DNA from: an uncultured Lachnospiraceae bacterium
Lineage (GTDB): Bacteria > Bacillota > Clostridia > Lachnospirales > Lachnospiraceae
DNA length: 5,932 bases
NCBI GenBank assembly: GCA_910585895.1
Contig: CAJUHY010000028.1
Coordinates: 1 to 5,932 of the forward strand
Direction: 5' to 3'
In this document: one piece after another, positions 5,548 through 5,932 of the stretch
How positions within the stretch are numbered: the first letter of the stretch is position 1
Layout of the letters: every line of letters begins with the position of its first letter
Position numbers and translations under genes: made by a program
Notes under the pieces: generated by a model
The model's database searches: none
What the model was told of the DNA's origin: nothing
The model's input: only the letters and a program-made list of their open reading frames with translations

Positions 5548-5932
5548 ATGGAAGATGAATTATTGAGAACTGATGATGAACATGGAAATGATGGGGAGAA
5601 CAATGACCTACATCAGAGGGAGGCAGGTCCTCAGCCACAGCGGCCGATGGGGGGGTGGGAAAATGCTGCGGATGACCTGGGAGACAATGATGGTCCGGTG
5701 CCAGGTGGAAATAACAATGCCGAGGGGTGGGGAAATGATGCGGATGACCTAGGAGACAATGAAGCTCCAGGGCCGGATGACCTGGGAGACAATGAAGCTC
5801 CAGGGCCGGATGACCTGGGAGACAATGAAGCTTCAGGGCTAGATGAAGATAATGCTGGTCCGGCGTCAGGTGGAAACAATGCTGGTCCGGCGTCAGGTGG
5901 AAACAATGCTGGTCCGGCGTCAGGTGGAAACA
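5548..5932 (+). CDS. Acidic, repeat-rich low-complexity protein, 3' end beyond the window (first 128 residues)
   Basis: The frame is open from the ATG at 5548 to the window edge. AGAGAGG at 5533-5539 lies eight bases before it, which favours this ATG over in-frame GTG codons at 5515 and 5539. The 128 visible residues contain no Lys and no Cys, only three Arg, and very many Asp, Glu, Asn, Gly and Pro. After an acidic opening (MEDELLRTDDEHGNDGENND) come mosaic repeats: ADDLGDNDGPVPGGNN, three DDLGDNEAPGP-type units of 11 residues, then three NAGPASGGN units of 9 residues that continue off the edge. There is no signal peptide. This looks like an intrinsically disordered N-terminal region ahead of a folded part not seen here. 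By analogy with the left-edge gene, which also has an 11-residue repeat before MORN repeats, a folded repeat domain could follow, but nothing here shows it. I do not recognise the family. Confidence 0.7.
   Translation, partial: MEDELLRTDDEHGNDGENNDLHQREAGPQPQRPMGGWENAADDLGDNDGPVPGGNNNAEGWGNDADDLGDNEAPGPDDLGDNEAPGPDDLGDNEASGLDEDNAGPASGGNNAGPASGGNNAGPASGGN
5743..5841 (+). repeat. 33-bp tandem repeat, three units
   Basis: Units start at 5743, 5776 and 5809 with GATGACCT(A/G)GGAGACAATGA and encode DDLGDNEAPGP, DDLGDNEAPGP and DDLGDNEASGL. The first two differ at the DNA level only by a silent change (CTA to CTG), and the third carries three or four substitutions near its end. An older diverged copy of the first half lies at 5671-5690. 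The near identity indicates recent duplication. Confidence 0.92.
5851..5931 (+). repeat. 27-bp tandem repeat, three identical units, continuing past the window edge
   Basis: Units start at 5851, 5878 and 5905 and read AATGCTGGTCCGGCGTCAGG plus TGGAAAC, encoding NAGPASGGN. The three copies are identical, and the last base of the window (A) is consistent with a fourth. A diverged ancestor-like copy, DGPVPGGNN, lies at about 5689-5715, so the 27-bp and 33-bp units seem to derive from one composite block of about 20 codons. Confidence 0.93.

Noticed and set aside
5132..5638. Minus-strand open frame across the end of the membrane-protein gene and the start of the repeat gene
   Set aside because: The product is Pro/His-rich antisense of two convincing + strand genes and shows no family resemblance or ribosome binding site.

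Overview
The window looks like part of a chromosomal gene cluster from a Gram-positive, probably clostridial (Lachnospiraceae-like) bacterium. The reasons are strong AGGAGG-type ribosome binding sites, tightly packed co-directional genes, moderate G+C judged by eye, and the style of the proteins (MORN repeats, a YYVD-type beta-propeller-like sensor). The taxonomic call is an inference. All six genes lie on the + strand, and no gene-free stretch is longer than about 70 bases.

Layout from left to right: (1) the 3' part of a gene for a MORN-repeat protein, whose truncated N-terminal side is an 11-residue tandem repeat; (2) a DUF4255 / Pvc16-type protein, the family of the sheath/tube terminator of phage-tail-like contractile injection systems; (3) a 244-residue protein of unknown function with a possible prealbumin/carboxypeptidase-regulatory-like N-terminal fold; (4) a DUF4280 PAAR-like protein, expected to cap the spike; (5) a 912-residue, four-pass membrane protein with two predicted extracellular sensor regions, a HAMP domain, a class III nucleotidyl-cyclase-like domain and a helical C-terminal tail; (6) the 5' end of a gene for a very acidic, Gly/Asn/Pro-rich protein made of tandem repeats, running off the window.

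The DUF4255 and PAAR-like genes together mark this as the structural or accessory part of an extracellular contractile injection system (eCIS) or a related tail-like particle. The sheath, tube, baseplate, tape measure and AAA+ ATPase genes are not in this window, so the assignment rests on two marker families and gene order. Genes 2 to 4 are separated by 1 to 31 bases and are probably co-translated. The membrane protein follows after 70 bases with no visible terminator.

The most unusual element is the membrane protein. Its cyclase-like domain appears to have lost both metal-binding aspartates, the usual substrate-specifying residues and the transition-state Asn/Arg pair. It therefore looks like a pseudocyclase used for signalling or docking rather than for making a cyclic nucleotide. 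A plausible but unproven picture is a tail-like injection machine whose assembly, anchoring or firing is coupled to an envelope sensor through a dead cyclase domain, with flanking repeat-rich proteins (MORN and acidic repeats) as adaptors, tethers or cargo.
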